Assembly (NCBI RefSeq): GCF_003953935.1
Contig: NZ_RXLQ01000001.1
Coordinates: 627,019-691,018, forward strand
DNA: 64,000 nucleotides
From: Massilia atriviolacea
Lineage (GTDB): Bacteria; Pseudomonadota; Gammaproteobacteria; Burkholderiales; Burkholderiaceae_D
Direction of reading: 5' to 3'
The notes beneath the pieces are model-generated. The model saw nothing but the letters and a program-made list of their open reading frames with translations. It was not told where the DNA came from and searched no databases. The position numbers and the translations under genes were made by a program. Below are positions 1 through 8,653 of the stretch, piece after piece; the first letter of the stretch is position 1; the number at the start of each line of letters is the position of its first letter.

Positions 1-300
1 CACCAGCGTCTGCACCGTCTCGGCGACATGCGGAAAGTCTTCGGCCTGGCCGCCGTCCGGCATGTACAGCACCGGTAGCGGCGCCGCATCCTTGCCGCCG
101 TGACCGGGCGGCACGAAGACATTGATGCGCCGCGTTTCGGACAGCACCGCCGATTCCAGCAGATAGGTGTTGAACGTCAATGTCGGCGCGGGGCGCGCGG
201 CCTGCGGCTGGCTGGACGCCGCCGGCATGCCGGCGGGCGCCTGGGCAAACGAGGGAACGGCGGCGCAGCACACGGCCAGGGCGAACAATGCTTTTTTCAT
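1..300 (-). CDS. Secreted putative esterase, N-terminal part only
   Basis: The gene reads leftward and is cut by the window edge, so about 100 residues are visible. It opens with a clear Sec signal peptide (MKKALFALAVCCAAVPSFA), followed by a short Pro/Ala-rich linker. The next stretch, with INVFVPPG and then PVLYMPDGGQAEDF, is the beta-strand and oxyanion region typical of the Fes/IroE-like putative esterases of the alpha/beta-hydrolase fold. The catalytic Ser lies beyond the edge, so activity cannot be judged. It is divergent from the serine hydrolase that begins at 494, across a 193-bp gap with no recognised operator. Family call is fairly sure; substrate is unknown. Confidence 0.7.
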   Translation of the reverse strand, partial: MKKALFALAVCCAAVPSFAQAPAGMPAASSQPQAARPAPTLTFNTYLLESAVLSETRRINVFVPPGHGGKDAAPLPVLYMPDGGQAEDFPHVAETVQTLV

Positions 301-493
301 AGGGAATCCATGGATGAGAGAGCGCTAGTCTGCCACTAAAACATTGTCTATACAACACATCATCGACCAGGTGGCGGGCGCGGCGGAACAAAGTGGACTG
401 GATACCCCGATGCCCGGAGGCCCGGGCCGCCATCCGTGCTGCTACACTGCGCCCTGCCTGCAACCGACTCCTGCCATGCTCCCTTCGACGACA

Positions 494-1972
494 ATGACCC
501 GCTCACGCCTCACCCTGCCGCTGCTTGCCAGTTCCTGCGTCCTGGCCCTGCTGGCCGCCAGCGCCGCCGCCCAGGCCGCAGCGCCCGTGCCCGCCACCGA
601 CGCCGAGATCCTCGCCATGATGAAGGCGCGCGTCGACATCGATAAGAAAGGCAGCGGCATGGTGGTCGGCCTGATCGATCCGCGCGGCAGCCGGGTGCTG
701 TCCTACGGCACCGTGAGCATCGGCGGGGCGCCTGCCGACGCCGATTCGGTATATGAAATCGGTTCGATCACCAAGGTCTTCACCACCACCTTGTTAAGCG
801 ACATGGTGCTGCGCGGCGACCTCAAGCTCGACGATCCGATCGGCGCCCACCTCCCCGCCGGCGTCAAGACCCCGGCCTTCGAGGGCAAGCCGATCACCTT
901 GCGCGAACTGGCGGCGCAGCTGTCCGGCCTGCCGAGCATCCCGTCCAACCTGGCGCCCGCCAATCCGGGCAATCCGTTCGCCGACTACAGCGTGCCGCAA
1001 CTGTATGCGGCGCTCGCCAGCTACCGGCCGACCCGCGCCAGCGGCGACGTGTATGCGTATTCCAATTATGGCATGGGCTTGCTCGGACACATCCTGGCCC
1101 TGCGCGCCGGCAGCGATGTCGAGACCCTGGTGCGCCAGCGCATCGCCACGCCGCTGGGCATGGACAGCACCGCCATCACGCTCAGCGCCGACATGCAACG
1201 GCGCCTGGCGACCGGCTACGGGATGCCCGGCAAGGCCTCGCAGAACTGGGACATGCCGGCGCTGGCCGGCATGGGCGCGCTGCGCTCGAGCACGGCCGAC
1301 ATGCTCAAATTCGTCGGCGCCAACGCCGGCCTGATACCTTCACCGCTGTATCCGGCGATGCGGGCCACGCACAAGCCGCAGCACCCGCTCGGCAAGCAGG
1401 CGGGCGAATTCATCGGCCTGGGCTGGCATATCCTCGACAAGTTCGGCTCGCATATCGTCTGGCATAACGGCGGAACGGCCGGCTACCGCACGTATATCGG
1501 CTTCGATCCGGACACGCGGCGCGGCGTGGTGCTGATGTCCAATTCGCACAGCGGTTCGGACGACATCGCCCGGCGCGCCCTGAACCGCGCCTTTCCGCTG
1601 ACCATGTACAGCCCGCCGCCGGCCTTGCTCGATGCCCTGGCAAAGCGCGGCTACGAGCGCATCGGCGCCGTCTACCAGGAGCTGCGCGCCGCCGATCCGC
1701 AGTTGTCGCTCGGGGAAGTCTTCGTCAACGAGTGGGCTTACGAGATGCTGCGGCAAGGCAGGCTGGAAGACAGCCTGGCCGTGTTCAAGTTCAACGCCAC
1801 GCAGTTCCCGGCCAGCAGCAATGTGTTCGACAGCCTCGGCGAAGCATATGAAAAGAACGGGCAGCTCGACGCTGCCATCGCCAGCTACCAGCGCGCGCTC
1901 GAGCTCGATCCAAAAGCGCACAACGCCCAGGACACGCTGGCACGCCTCAAGGCGCAAAACAAGGACCAGTGA
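494..1972 (+). CDS. Exported serine hydrolase, class C beta-lactamase fold, with C-terminal TPR
   Basis: About 492 residues. I chose ATG 494 because it starts a good signal peptide (MTRSRLTLPLLASSCVLALL); the frame is open upstream to 344 but that part has no protein-like character. Motifs of the AmpC/DD-peptidase-like family are visible: SITK (SxxK nucleophile), YSNYG (YxN) and HNGG in place of KTG, as in many esterase/peptidase relatives. The last ~110 residues hold a tetratricopeptide-like pair ending FDSLGEAYEKNGQLDAAIAS. A periplasmic D-aminopeptidase, esterase or peptidoglycan-related hydrolase are all possible; true beta-lactamase activity is not implied. It converges on the AbiEii-like gene 20 bp downstream. 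Confidence 0.85.
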   Translation: MTRSRLTLPLLASSCVLALLAASAAAQAAAPVPATDAEILAMMKARVDIDKKGSGMVVGLIDPRGSRVLSYGTVSIGGAPADADSVYEIGSITKVFTTTLLSDMVLRGDLKLDDPIGAHLPAGVKTPAFEGKPITLRELAAQLSGLPSIPSNLAPANPGNPFADYSVPQLYAALASYRPTRASGDVYAYSNYGMGLLGHILALRAGSDVETLVRQRIATPLGMDSTAITLSADMQRRLATGYGMPGKASQNWDMPALAGMGALRSSTADMLKFVGANAGLIPSPLYPAMRATHKPQHPLGKQAGEFIGLGWHILDKFGSHIVWHNGGTAGYRTYIGFDPDTRRGVVLMSNSHSGSDDIARRALNRAFPLTMYSPPPALLDALAKRGYERIGAVYQELRAADPQLSLGEVFVNEWAYEMLRQGRLEDSLAVFKFNATQFPASSNVFDSLGEAYEKNGQLDAAIASYQRALELDPKAHNAQDTLARLKAQNKDQ

Positions 1973-1991
1973 AAGTGAAACGCAGGCGCCT

Positions 1992-3023
1992 CTAGCGGCG
2001 CCGCCCGAACCAGCGCGCCAGCCTGGCCGCCACACCGCCTTGCGCGGCGTCCGTGGCGCTCTGGCTGGCAGCCAGCGGCGCCTGCGCCCGCACGCTCTCC
2101 ACCGGCGCGGGGACATGCCGGAAGTTGGCGCCCCGCAGGCTGCATGCCAGTTCTTCAATGAAGTCGTGATAGCCGCACCACCGGTCACGGCCGCCGGCGT
2201 ACACCTCGTCGAGCGGCGCTTCGTACAAGTGTGTTGCGGCGTGGCCGGCCTGCGGACGACTCCAGTCAGCAAAACATGCCTCGGCGCTGCCGCGTCCCTG
2301 CCAGCCCGGATGCAGGGAGATCTTTCGGTCGAGCAGCCAGTCGAAGCGCCCGATCAGCGCCAGCCGGTCCCCGCACTCACGCGCCAACGCCTCCCAGACC
2401 CGGTGTGCATCGACGCGGTTGTCCTCGAGCAGCAGGATCAGGTCGAGCATATCCTTGAAGCGCGGCCGCGCCAGGCATTGGTGCAGCTTCCACGCGATCT
2501 GCAGTTCGGTCGATACGCTGTTGGGCAGCATGAACGGCGCGCCGAATTGCGGCCGGTACGGCATGGCCTGCGGCGGCGGATCGAGCGCCAGGCCGAAACT
2601 GACATCGATGCGGCAGTCGACAGGCTGCTGGCCGCCGATCCACCCGGCGATATCCGTGTTGACGGTCGGGAAATCCTCGTCCATCGCGTACTCGATCCTG
2701 CGCCAGAACGGATCGCCCGAAAAACTGCGGAAGCGCACGCCGTCATCGAGTTCGATATCGGTCACGGCCGTCACCCATGCAGTCAGCTGCGCGGCATCGG
2801 GCGGTTCCAGCGCGACCCAATCGAGGTCGCCCGGAATGCGCCGCCAGCCCTCGCGAATGCGCTGGCGCGTCACGTAGCTCCCCTTGAGCACGAAGGGACC
2901 GTCCACCATCGCGGCGCGCCTGAGAAAGCCCTCCTCGATGACGATGCGCGCCGCAGTGGCCTCGGGCGTGCCGGTGCGTAGTGCATGGTCGCGTATCGCC
3001 TGCATGGCGAGCGTCACGGTCAC
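1992..3023 (-). CDS. AbiEii/AbiGii-like nucleotidyltransferase
   Basis: Around 343 residues. The N-terminal part has the minimal nucleotidyltransferase pattern of the AbiEii/AbiGii (DUF1814) family: FVLKGSYVTRQ, then RIPGDLDWVAL supplying the paired acidic metal ligands, and later RFKDMLDLILLL, which corresponds to the conserved R-D-LxDL helix. The start is uncertain: GTG 3023 overlaps the stop of the upstream gene by GTGA, while ATG 3035 and ATG 3005 are alternatives. The upstream gene is translationally coupled but is not the winged-helix AbiEi antitoxin expected in type IV toxin-antitoxin systems. The C-terminal ~60 residues are low-complexity. Toxin function is inferred only from family membership. 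Confidence 0.7.
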   Translation of the reverse strand: MTVTLAMQAIRDHALRTGTPEATAARIVIEEGFLRRAAMVDGPFVLKGSYVTRQRIREGWRRIPGDLDWVALEPPDAAQLTAWVTAVTDIELDDGVRFRSFSGDPFWRRIEYAMDEDFPTVNTDIAGWIGGQQPVDCRIDVSFGLALDPPPQAMPYRPQFGAPFMLPNSVSTELQIAWKLHQCLARPRFKDMLDLILLLEDNRVDAHRVWEALARECGDRLALIGRFDWLLDRKISLHPGWQGRGSAEACFADWSRPQAGHAATHLYEAPLDEVYAGGRDRWCGYHDFIEELACSLRGANFRHVPAPVESVRAQAPLAASQSATDAAQGGVAARLARWFGRRR

Positions 3024-3595
3024 TGCTCCAGCCATCCGGCGTCGAGCAACAGATTGCTGTCGAAAACGACGCTTTCCCATTGCTGTTTCTGGATCGTCCA
3101 CCCGCGCGCGCCGAGCAGCTCGCACAAGTGCGCCACGCGTTCGCGCAGACCGGCAAGCCCGCCCGGGTCGCGCAAGGTCAGGTAGCGAATGTCGCCGCCA
3201 CGGATGGCGTTGTTGGACACATGCGCGCCGAAGGGCGCGCACAGCGCCGCCAGTTCCACGCGCTGATGCTCCGCGACAGCCAGGCGGCCATGCCATTCGA
3301 CGTAGTGATGGCGCCCGCCCGCCGGGGCAGGCATGCCGGGCGACGCATCCTGCTCGATCTTGCAGCGCACCACCTCCATGCCGGCTTGCGCCGCCTGCCC
3401 GGCCAGCCTCTGCGCAAGAGCGATGACCTCATCGATGGCGCCGGCACGGCACAAGGTCAGCATCGGCTGAACCGGATGCGTGCCGCGCGCCAGCTCGATC
3501 ACCATGGGTTTGGCGCCGATCGACGCGGCAAAGCGCTCGAAGGCGGGCCACTGCGCTTCCGCCAGCGCCGCCGTGGTCAGGTGAATTTCATACAT
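3020..3595 (-). CDS. Unknown protein coupled to AbiEii-like gene
   Basis: 191 residues starting at MYEIHLTT (ATG 3595). No known motif was recognised with certainty. The protein looks like two alpha/beta halves: an N-terminal EIHLTT...KPMVIEL and a second HYVEWHGRL...GAHVSNNAIRG...RYLTLR, suggesting an internal duplication of a small ferredoxin-like fold. It overlaps the following nucleotidyltransferase by 4 bp, so the two are very likely co-translated and functionally linked. I cannot tell whether it acts as antitoxin, substrate adaptor or something else. Confidence 0.65.
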   Translation of the reverse strand: MYEIHLTTAALAEAQWPAFERFAASIGAKPMVIELARGTHPVQPMLTLCRAGAIDEVIALAQRLAGQAAQAGMEVVRCKIEQDASPGMPAPAGGRHHYVEWHGRLAVAEHQRVELAALCAPFGAHVSNNAIRGGDIRYLTLRDPGGLAGLRERVAHLCELLGARGWTIQKQQWESVVFDSNLLLDAGWLEQ

Positions 3596-3661
3596 GGTCT
3601 CAAGATGGGCGAGGTTGAGCCCGAAGCAAAAGCCGGTATGATACAGCACAGTCCCAGGCGA

Positions 3662-5050
3662 TTATGTCGAGCCCGCTTGAACCTGCGCCGCCGCCAGCGT
3701 CGCCCGCCGCCCCGCCGTCATCAGGAACACCATATACCCGACCAGCAGCAAGCCGGCGAACACCAAGGCCATGACAAAGTTGTAGTAGACCATGGTTCCC
3801 AGGCACACGAGCGCACCGAGCAAGGCGAACAGCGGAAAGAACGGATACAGCGGCGCCCTGAACGGCCGCGCCATGTCCGGTTCGCTGCGGCGCAGCTTGA
3901 ACAGCGCCAGCATGCTGACGATATACATCGTGATCGCGCCGAACACCGACATGGTGACGATATTGGCGGTCAGGGTCTGGCCGCCGATCTTGATCAGCTC
4001 ATCGCTGTAGATCGCCGCGATGCCGACCGCGCCGCCCGCCAGCACGGCCCGGTGCGGGGTCTTGAAGCGCGGATGGATCCTGGCGAAATAATGGGGCAGA
4101 TAGCCTTCGCGGGCGAGCGCGAAGATCTGGCGCGAGTAGCCGAAGATAATCCCGTGAAACGACGCGATCAGCCCGAACAAGCCCAGCCAGACCAGCATGT
4201 GCAGCCAGCCGCTGCTGCCGCCGACGATCATCTTCATCGCCTGCGGCAGCGGATCGTTAATGTTCGACAGCTTGGTCCAGTCGCCGGCGCCGCCCGCGAA
4301 CAGCATCACGCCGAGCGCCAGCGCCACCAGGGTCAGGATGCCGCTCACATACGCGACCGGAATCGAGCGGCGCGGGTTCCTGGCCTCTTCGGCCGCCATC
4401 GCCACGCCCTCGATGGCAAGAAAAAACCAGATCGCGAAGGGAATCGCGGCGAACATGCCGGGCACGGCCGCCATGCTGAAGCTGTCCTGCCCGGCCCAGC
4501 CGCCTTTGGTGAAGTTAGCCAGCGAAAAACCCGGCGCCACCACGCCCATAAACACCAGCAATTCGAAAATCGCCAGCAGCGCCAGCATCAGTTCCAGCGT
4601 GGCAGCCACCTGCACGCCGAGGATATTCATGGTCATGAAAATCGCATACGCGGCCACGGCCACCAGCTTGGGGTCGAGCGCGGGGAACTGCACGTTCAGG
4701 TAGGCGCCGATGGCCAGGGCGATGGCCGGCGGCGCGAACACGAATTCGATCAGGGTCGCGGCGCCGGCGATGTAGCCGCCCAGCGGCCCGAAGGCGCGCT
4801 TGCTGTAGGCAAACGGCCCGCCCGCGTGGGGAATCGCGGTCGTCAACTCGGTGAAGCTGAAAATGAAGGTGGTGTACATGGCGGCGATGAAGATCGCCGT
4901 CACCGCAAAGCCGAGCGTGCCGGCCGAGGCCCAGCCGTAGCTCCAGCCGAAATACTCGCCGGAGATCACCAGTCCGACGGCGATGCCCCACAACTGAAAG
5001 GTGCTTAAGGCTTGCTTGAGCGCGGGCGCGCCTGCGGTGTTCGCGTTCAT
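3662..5050 (-). CDS. eat: Ethanolamine-type APC family permease
   Basis: 462 residues with about twelve hydrophobic segments and no signal peptide. The APC-superfamily signature is clear near the N terminus (WGIAVGLVISGEYFGWSYG), and the overall pattern matches ethanolamine permeases (TIGR00908-type) more than amino-acid permeases, from memory of the family. It would import ethanolamine by proton symport across the inner membrane. No ethanolamine ammonia-lyase genes are visible in the window, so the pathway partner must be elsewhere if the substrate call is right. Monocistronic by position: 66 bp separates its stop from the next gene, and about 210 bp lies upstream without a recognised site. 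Confidence 0.75.
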   Translation of the reverse strand: MNANTAGAPALKQALSTFQLWGIAVGLVISGEYFGWSYGWASAGTLGFAVTAIFIAAMYTTFIFSFTELTTAIPHAGGPFAYSKRAFGPLGGYIAGAATLIEFVFAPPAIALAIGAYLNVQFPALDPKLVAVAAYAIFMTMNILGVQVAATLELMLALLAIFELLVFMGVVAPGFSLANFTKGGWAGQDSFSMAAVPGMFAAIPFAIWFFLAIEGVAMAAEEARNPRRSIPVAYVSGILTLVALALGVMLFAGGAGDWTKLSNINDPLPQAMKMIVGGSSGWLHMLVWLGLFGLIASFHGIIFGYSRQIFALAREGYLPHYFARIHPRFKTPHRAVLAGGAVGIAAIYSDELIKIGGQTLTANIVTMSVFGAITMYIVSMLALFKLRRSEPDMARPFRAPLYPFFPLFALLGALVCLGTMVYYNFVMALVFAGLLLVGYMVFLMTAGRRATLAAAQVQAGST

Positions 5051-5260
5051 GAGTCACTCCAGTCCGGGTAAGGTGGCGAAACGTGATACGAAGAAGCGGC
5101 CGGGATGCTGCCATCCGACGCGAAAAAACGATGCTGACGAGTTAAGTATGCCGTTAAATCAACGGTATCGGGGAAGAGATCGCTCGACGAGGCGCAAGAA
5201 AGCGCCGCGGCCGCGTCCGGCGCCGGGAAGCGCCGGGGAATGTGTGCCGCTGGCGATGCC

Positions 5261-6805
5261 TTATGGATAGCCCTTGAGCAAGACTTGCTCGCCCAGGCTG
5301 CTCCACAATTGCTGGCGCTGGTCGTCCTTTTGCTGCTCGTTCAAGCCGGTCTGGCCGCTCAGGTAAGGCGCCAGCACCGCCAGCAGGTCGCGCTGGAGCG
5401 ATTGCTGGCCGGGCGTGACGGTGTCCGACACCAGGTCGCCCATGATGTAGCTCATCACCCTGGCCGACTGCGTGGCCGATTGATTCAGGGTGGCCTTGAC
5501 CAGATGGCCGTCGCTGTAGGCCAGGTCGACATCGCTGCTGGCCGCATCCTTGATCTGGTGGTAGTCGTAGTTCTGCGATTCGCGGTCGTAGCCCAGTCTC
5601 AGCGTGGTGCCGGGCACGCTCGGCGTGTGGAAGCTGGCATTGAGTTCGGATTTTTGCTGCTGCGACACCGTGCGCTCGCCCTGGCTGCGCCCGCCGATGC
5701 TGGTGCTTTGCGACAAGTCGTAGGCGAAGCTGTCCATTTCGGTCGGCCGCATCGGGTTGATGGCGCCGGACGCCTGGCTGACCGAGGCGCTGAAATCGGC
5801 CAGCCCGCTCAAGACCGCATGGTCTTCGGCCGCCAGCTCCCATTTGCCGGCCACGGCCACGCCGGGGCGCGCCTGCACGGCGCCGACATTGCTGTTGAGG
5901 GCGGAAAACGCTTCCTTGAACATGCTCATGAGTCCGGCGTCGGCGCGTCCCCGCCCGGCGGCCTGGTCGATTTGCTTGAGGTGATTGGCCAGCGCCCTTG
6001 CCTGCTGGTCCGCGCTGCCGAGGTTGGACAGATTGCCCGTGTCGACCCGCACCGAGGCCGAGCCCGACGGACCGTCGAGGCTGACCGTGCGACCGGCATG
6101 ATCGGCCTTGAAATGCAGCGATTGCGTGCCTTCCGGATCGGTGCGCTGTTTGATCGCGGCGCGCAAGTCGACCGACGCCAGCACGGCCGAATTAAACTGG
6201 GTCAAGCCTTCCAGCCTGACCGAGGGCGGCTCCTGCGTCATGCCGTCGATGGCTTCCTGGAAGGCAGCGGCCAGGCCGGCCAGGGCGCCGCGCTCGGCTT
6301 CGCTCAGTTCGCCGCTGGCATTCATCCGCAGCGCCAGGCCATCCTCCTGGTTGTCCAGGCCCAATGTGACCTCGACCCCGGTTTTGGTGACGATAGTGAG
6401 CGACATCCTGTCCTCGCCGAAGCCGTGCATGGCCGGCATTGCGGCGGCGATCCCGTACGGCGACGAGGGCGCGCCGGCCGGAGCGAGCTGCACCGATTGC
6501 GACACATTGGCGGCGTCGCCCCGGAATTGGCCCAGCAAGGCCGCGCCCAGTCCGTCGAAGCGGCCAGCCACCGAGCGCGACGCCATATTGCTCGCCATTA
6601 GCGCGCTGAGGCCATCCTGCGCCGCGGATTCCCAACGCAGGACGGCGCGCCCGGAGGCGGATGCGGACAGCCCCTCCGGGCTGAGCTTGACGATGGTCGA
6701 CGGGGGCGTCCGCTGGACCGGCGGCGCTTCGCTGCGCGGAGACACCGGTGAAGGACTGCGCGCCGGCGCCGTGATGGGACTCGATAGAGATGAAATGGCG
6801 GTCAT
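5261..6805 (-). CDS. Unknown 514-residue protein
   Basis: I do not recognise a family. The N-terminal ~60 residues are Ser/Pro/Ala-rich and probably disordered, with no signal peptide. The rest is mixed polar sequence without membrane segments; one region (MSLTIVTKTGVEVTLGL) resembles a small beta-hairpin domain. The tail around QQSLQRDLLAVLAPYL is helical. The Ser/Pro-rich start without hydrophobic leader could fit a protein secreted by a non-Sec route, but no hrp-box-like promoter was found upstream, so I do not link it to the type III system. Spacing to both neighbours suggests it is transcribed alone. The start ATG has only a weak ribosome binding site. Confidence 0.6.
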   Translation of the reverse strand: MTAISSLSSPITAPARSPSPVSPRSEAPPVQRTPPSTIVKLSPEGLSASASGRAVLRWESAAQDGLSALMASNMASRSVAGRFDGLGAALLGQFRGDAANVSQSVQLAPAGAPSSPYGIAAAMPAMHGFGEDRMSLTIVTKTGVEVTLGLDNQEDGLALRMNASGELSEAERGALAGLAAAFQEAIDGMTQEPPSVRLEGLTQFNSAVLASVDLRAAIKQRTDPEGTQSLHFKADHAGRTVSLDGPSGSASVRVDTGNLSNLGSADQQARALANHLKQIDQAAGRGRADAGLMSMFKEAFSALNSNVGAVQARPGVAVAGKWELAAEDHAVLSGLADFSASVSQASGAINPMRPTEMDSFAYDLSQSTSIGGRSQGERTVSQQQKSELNASFHTPSVPGTTLRLGYDRESQNYDYHQIKDAASSDVDLAYSDGHLVKATLNQSATQSARVMSYIMGDLVSDTVTPGQQSLQRDLLAVLAPYLSGQTGLNEQQKDDQRQQLWSSLGEQVLLKGYP

Positions 6806-7011
6806 GTTCGCGATAGGTAAGAGATAGTTTTTTTGTCAATTGGACACTTCAGGGCGGTTTGAGCGCCGAAGCAACATTGACATAAGGTTATATCGACGAC
6901 GAATCGCAAATCATGAGGGCAGCCGGGAAGATATCGCCTTTCGACGAATTACCTACCTTCCCGTGCCGGTCGCGCGCCGTCCCGGTACCGGGACGCCGTG
7001 GACGCATCGAC

Positions 7012-7689
7012 TCAGGCGAGGCGCGCAAGCAGGGCGGCGGCGGTGGCGGCCGACGAGCCGGGATTCTGGCCGGTGATCAGCAGCCCGTCGCCGACCACGT
7101 AGGAAGCCCAGTCCGGGCCCTTGGAATAGATGCCGCCCTTTTCCTTGAGCATGTCTTCCACCAGGAAGGGCACCACATCGGTCAAGCCGACGCCCTCTTC
7201 TTCGGTATTGGTAAAGCCGGTAAGCCGCTTGCCTTCCACCAGCGGACGGCCCGACGGGGCCTTGACATCGCGCAGCACGCCGGGCGCATGGCACACCAGC
7301 GCGACGGGCTTGTCGGCAGCGATGAACGCCTCGATCAGCGCGATCGAGTCCTTGTCCTGCGCCAGGTCCCACAGCGGGCCGTGGCCGCCCGGATAGAACA
7401 CCGCGTCGAAATCCGCTTGCTGGACCGTATCGAGGCGCACGGTCGCGGCCAGTTGCGCGGTGGCGGCGGCGTCGGCTTCGAATCGATGCGTTTGTTCGGT
7501 CTGGAAATCAGGCTCCTTGCTTTTCGGATCGAGCGGCGGCTGGCCGCCTTGCGGCGAGGCCAGCACCACTTCCACACCCGCATCCTTGAGCGCGTAATAC
7601 GGCGCCGCCAGCTCTTCCAGCCAGAAACCGGTCTTGCGGCCGGTGCTGCCAAGTTCGCTATGCGAGGTCAAGACGATCAGTACTTTCAT
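7012..7689 (-). CDS. DJ-1/PfpI (type 1 glutamine amidotransferase-like) protein
   Basis: 225 residues. ATG 7689 is preceded by a strong AGGAG site and begins MKVLIVLTSHS, the usual first strand of the DJ-1/PfpI fold. The nucleophile elbow is in VALVCHAPGVL, where Cys is the expected catalytic residue, and the acidic partner lies in the FYPGGHGPLWDL segment. Length matches HchA/YajL-like and chaperone-type members that act on methylglyoxal and other reactive carbonyls. Two copies of the operator found upstream of the adjacent tetR lie in its promoter region, so repression by that TetR and induction by an electrophile is likely. Glyoxalase-type activity is inferred from family and regulation. 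Confidence 0.85.
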   Translation of the reverse strand: MKVLIVLTSHSELGSTGRKTGFWLEELAAPYYALKDAGVEVVLASPQGGQPPLDPKSKEPDFQTEQTHRFEADAAATAQLAATVRLDTVQQADFDAVFYPGGHGPLWDLAQDKDSIALIEAFIAADKPVALVCHAPGVLRDVKAPSGRPLVEGKRLTGFTNTEEEGVGLTDVVPFLVEDMLKEKGGIYSKGPDWASYVVGDGLLITGQNPGSSAATAAALLARLA

Positions 7690-7726
7690 GTTATTTCTCC
7701 TAGGTAAATTACAAAACGCCTTTGAG

Positions 7727-7741
7727 TAGACCAGTCGTCTA
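7727..7741. promoter_or_regulatory. TetR-type operator copy 1
   Basis: TAGACCAGTCGTCTA, an inverted repeat (GTAGAC, 5 bp, GTCTAC counting one flanking base each side), 38 bp upstream of the DJ-1/PfpI start. It recurs at 7792 and 8476. It resembles NemR boxes, which begin TAGACC. Confidence 0.75.
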
Positions 7742-7791
7742 CTGCGCCAGCAAAAAAAATATGCCAAACAAAAAAACTCGCCCCACCTGAG

Positions 7792-7806
7792 TAGACCAGT
7801 CGACTA
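7792..7806. promoter_or_regulatory. TetR-type operator copy 2
   Basis: TAGACCAGTCGACTA, one base different from copy 1, in the gap between tetR and the DJ-1/PfpI gene. Two operators flanking an A-rich stretch suggests repression of a promoter between them. Confidence 0.7.
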
Positions 7807-7846
7807 GCACACAGTCACAAGTTTACGCTCCGATCGACAATGCCGC

Positions 7847-8455
7847 TTATTCCGGCGGCAGGTGCAGCATCTGTCGCGTGGTCGTCATCGCCCGCCCGAA
7901 CGGCTCGGTGCTGCGGGTGATCTTCACCATGATGCTCGCGCCCAGCCACAACTGATACAGGCTGTGCGCCGCCGTCGCGGCATCGCTGTCGATTGCCAGC
8001 GACCCTTGCGCCACGCCCGCCTCGATCGCCGCGGCCAACCGGGCCACGATTCCTGCCGTACCGCGCTTGAGCGACAGGCGCATCGCTTCGGACAGGTCGG
8101 CCACCTCCGCGCCCAGCTTCACGGCGAGACACTTGCCCTGGCACTCGGAAAACGCTTGCGCCGCCTGCCAGCTTTGCCAGTAATTCATCAGGCCCTGGGC
8201 CATGGTGATGCCCGGCTGGCCGAGAGTGGCATCGATATCCGCCAGATAGGCCTCGAAGTACGCTTCCAGCATGGCTTCCCCGAACGCGTCCTTGGAGCCG
8301 AAGTAGTGATAAAACGAACCCTTCGGTACCCCGGAGGCGCTCAGGATCTCGTTCAGGCCGACCGCCGAAAATCCCTTCGCCGCCATGATGCGCTGGCCGG
8401 TGGCAAGGATGTTCTCGCGGACATGGGCGTTGTCGGAGTGCGTTCTTGTATTCAT
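7847..8455 (-). CDS. TetR family repressor, NemR-like
   Basis: 202 residues from ATG 8455. The N-terminal helix-turn-helix is typical: NILATGQRIMAAKGFSAVGL, then LSASGVPKGSFYHYFGSKD with the canonical GSFYHYF recognition region. The C-terminal ligand domain includes a Cys in SECQGKCLAVKLGAEVADLS, a pattern seen in NemR-type regulators that sense reactive electrophiles through cysteine (family knowledge). One operator copy lies just upstream of its own start and two more lie before the following DJ-1/PfpI gene, so it probably represses itself and that gene. The two genes are in the same direction with a 157-bp gap that has its own operators. Confidence 0.85.
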   Translation of the reverse strand: MNTRTHSDNAHVRENILATGQRIMAAKGFSAVGLNEILSASGVPKGSFYHYFGSKDAFGEAMLEAYFEAYLADIDATLGQPGITMAQGLMNYWQSWQAAQAFSECQGKCLAVKLGAEVADLSEAMRLSLKRGTAGIVARLAAAIEAGVAQGSLAIDSDAATAAHSLYQLWLGASIMVKITRSTEPFGRAMTTTRQMLHLPPE

Positions 8456-8475
8456 GCATGCACTGTAACCCAGAT

Positions 8476-8490
8476 TAGACCGGTCGTCTA
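8476..8490. promoter_or_regulatory. TetR-type operator copy 3 (tetR promoter)
   Basis: TAGACCGGTCGTCTA, 20 bp upstream of the tetR start. Consensus over the three sites is TAGACCRGTCGWCTA. Its placement predicts autorepression. Confidence 0.75.
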
Positions 8491-8653
8491 GAACTTCTTG
8501 AAAATATGCCGACCGGCGCATCGTCGCGATGACGCGGATCGGTGTAGCTTTATCGCAATTACTAATGACAAAAGAAAATAGGAATGGACGGCAGACTTCC
8601 CCGTCCGGTAATATTGCATATTGATTAAGGTAATTGACTACCTAGGACCCATC

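Noticed and set aside
494-1972. Annotation as a beta-lactamase resistance gene
   Set aside because: The third motif is HNGG instead of KTG and a TPR tail is present, which points to an esterase or peptidase relative.
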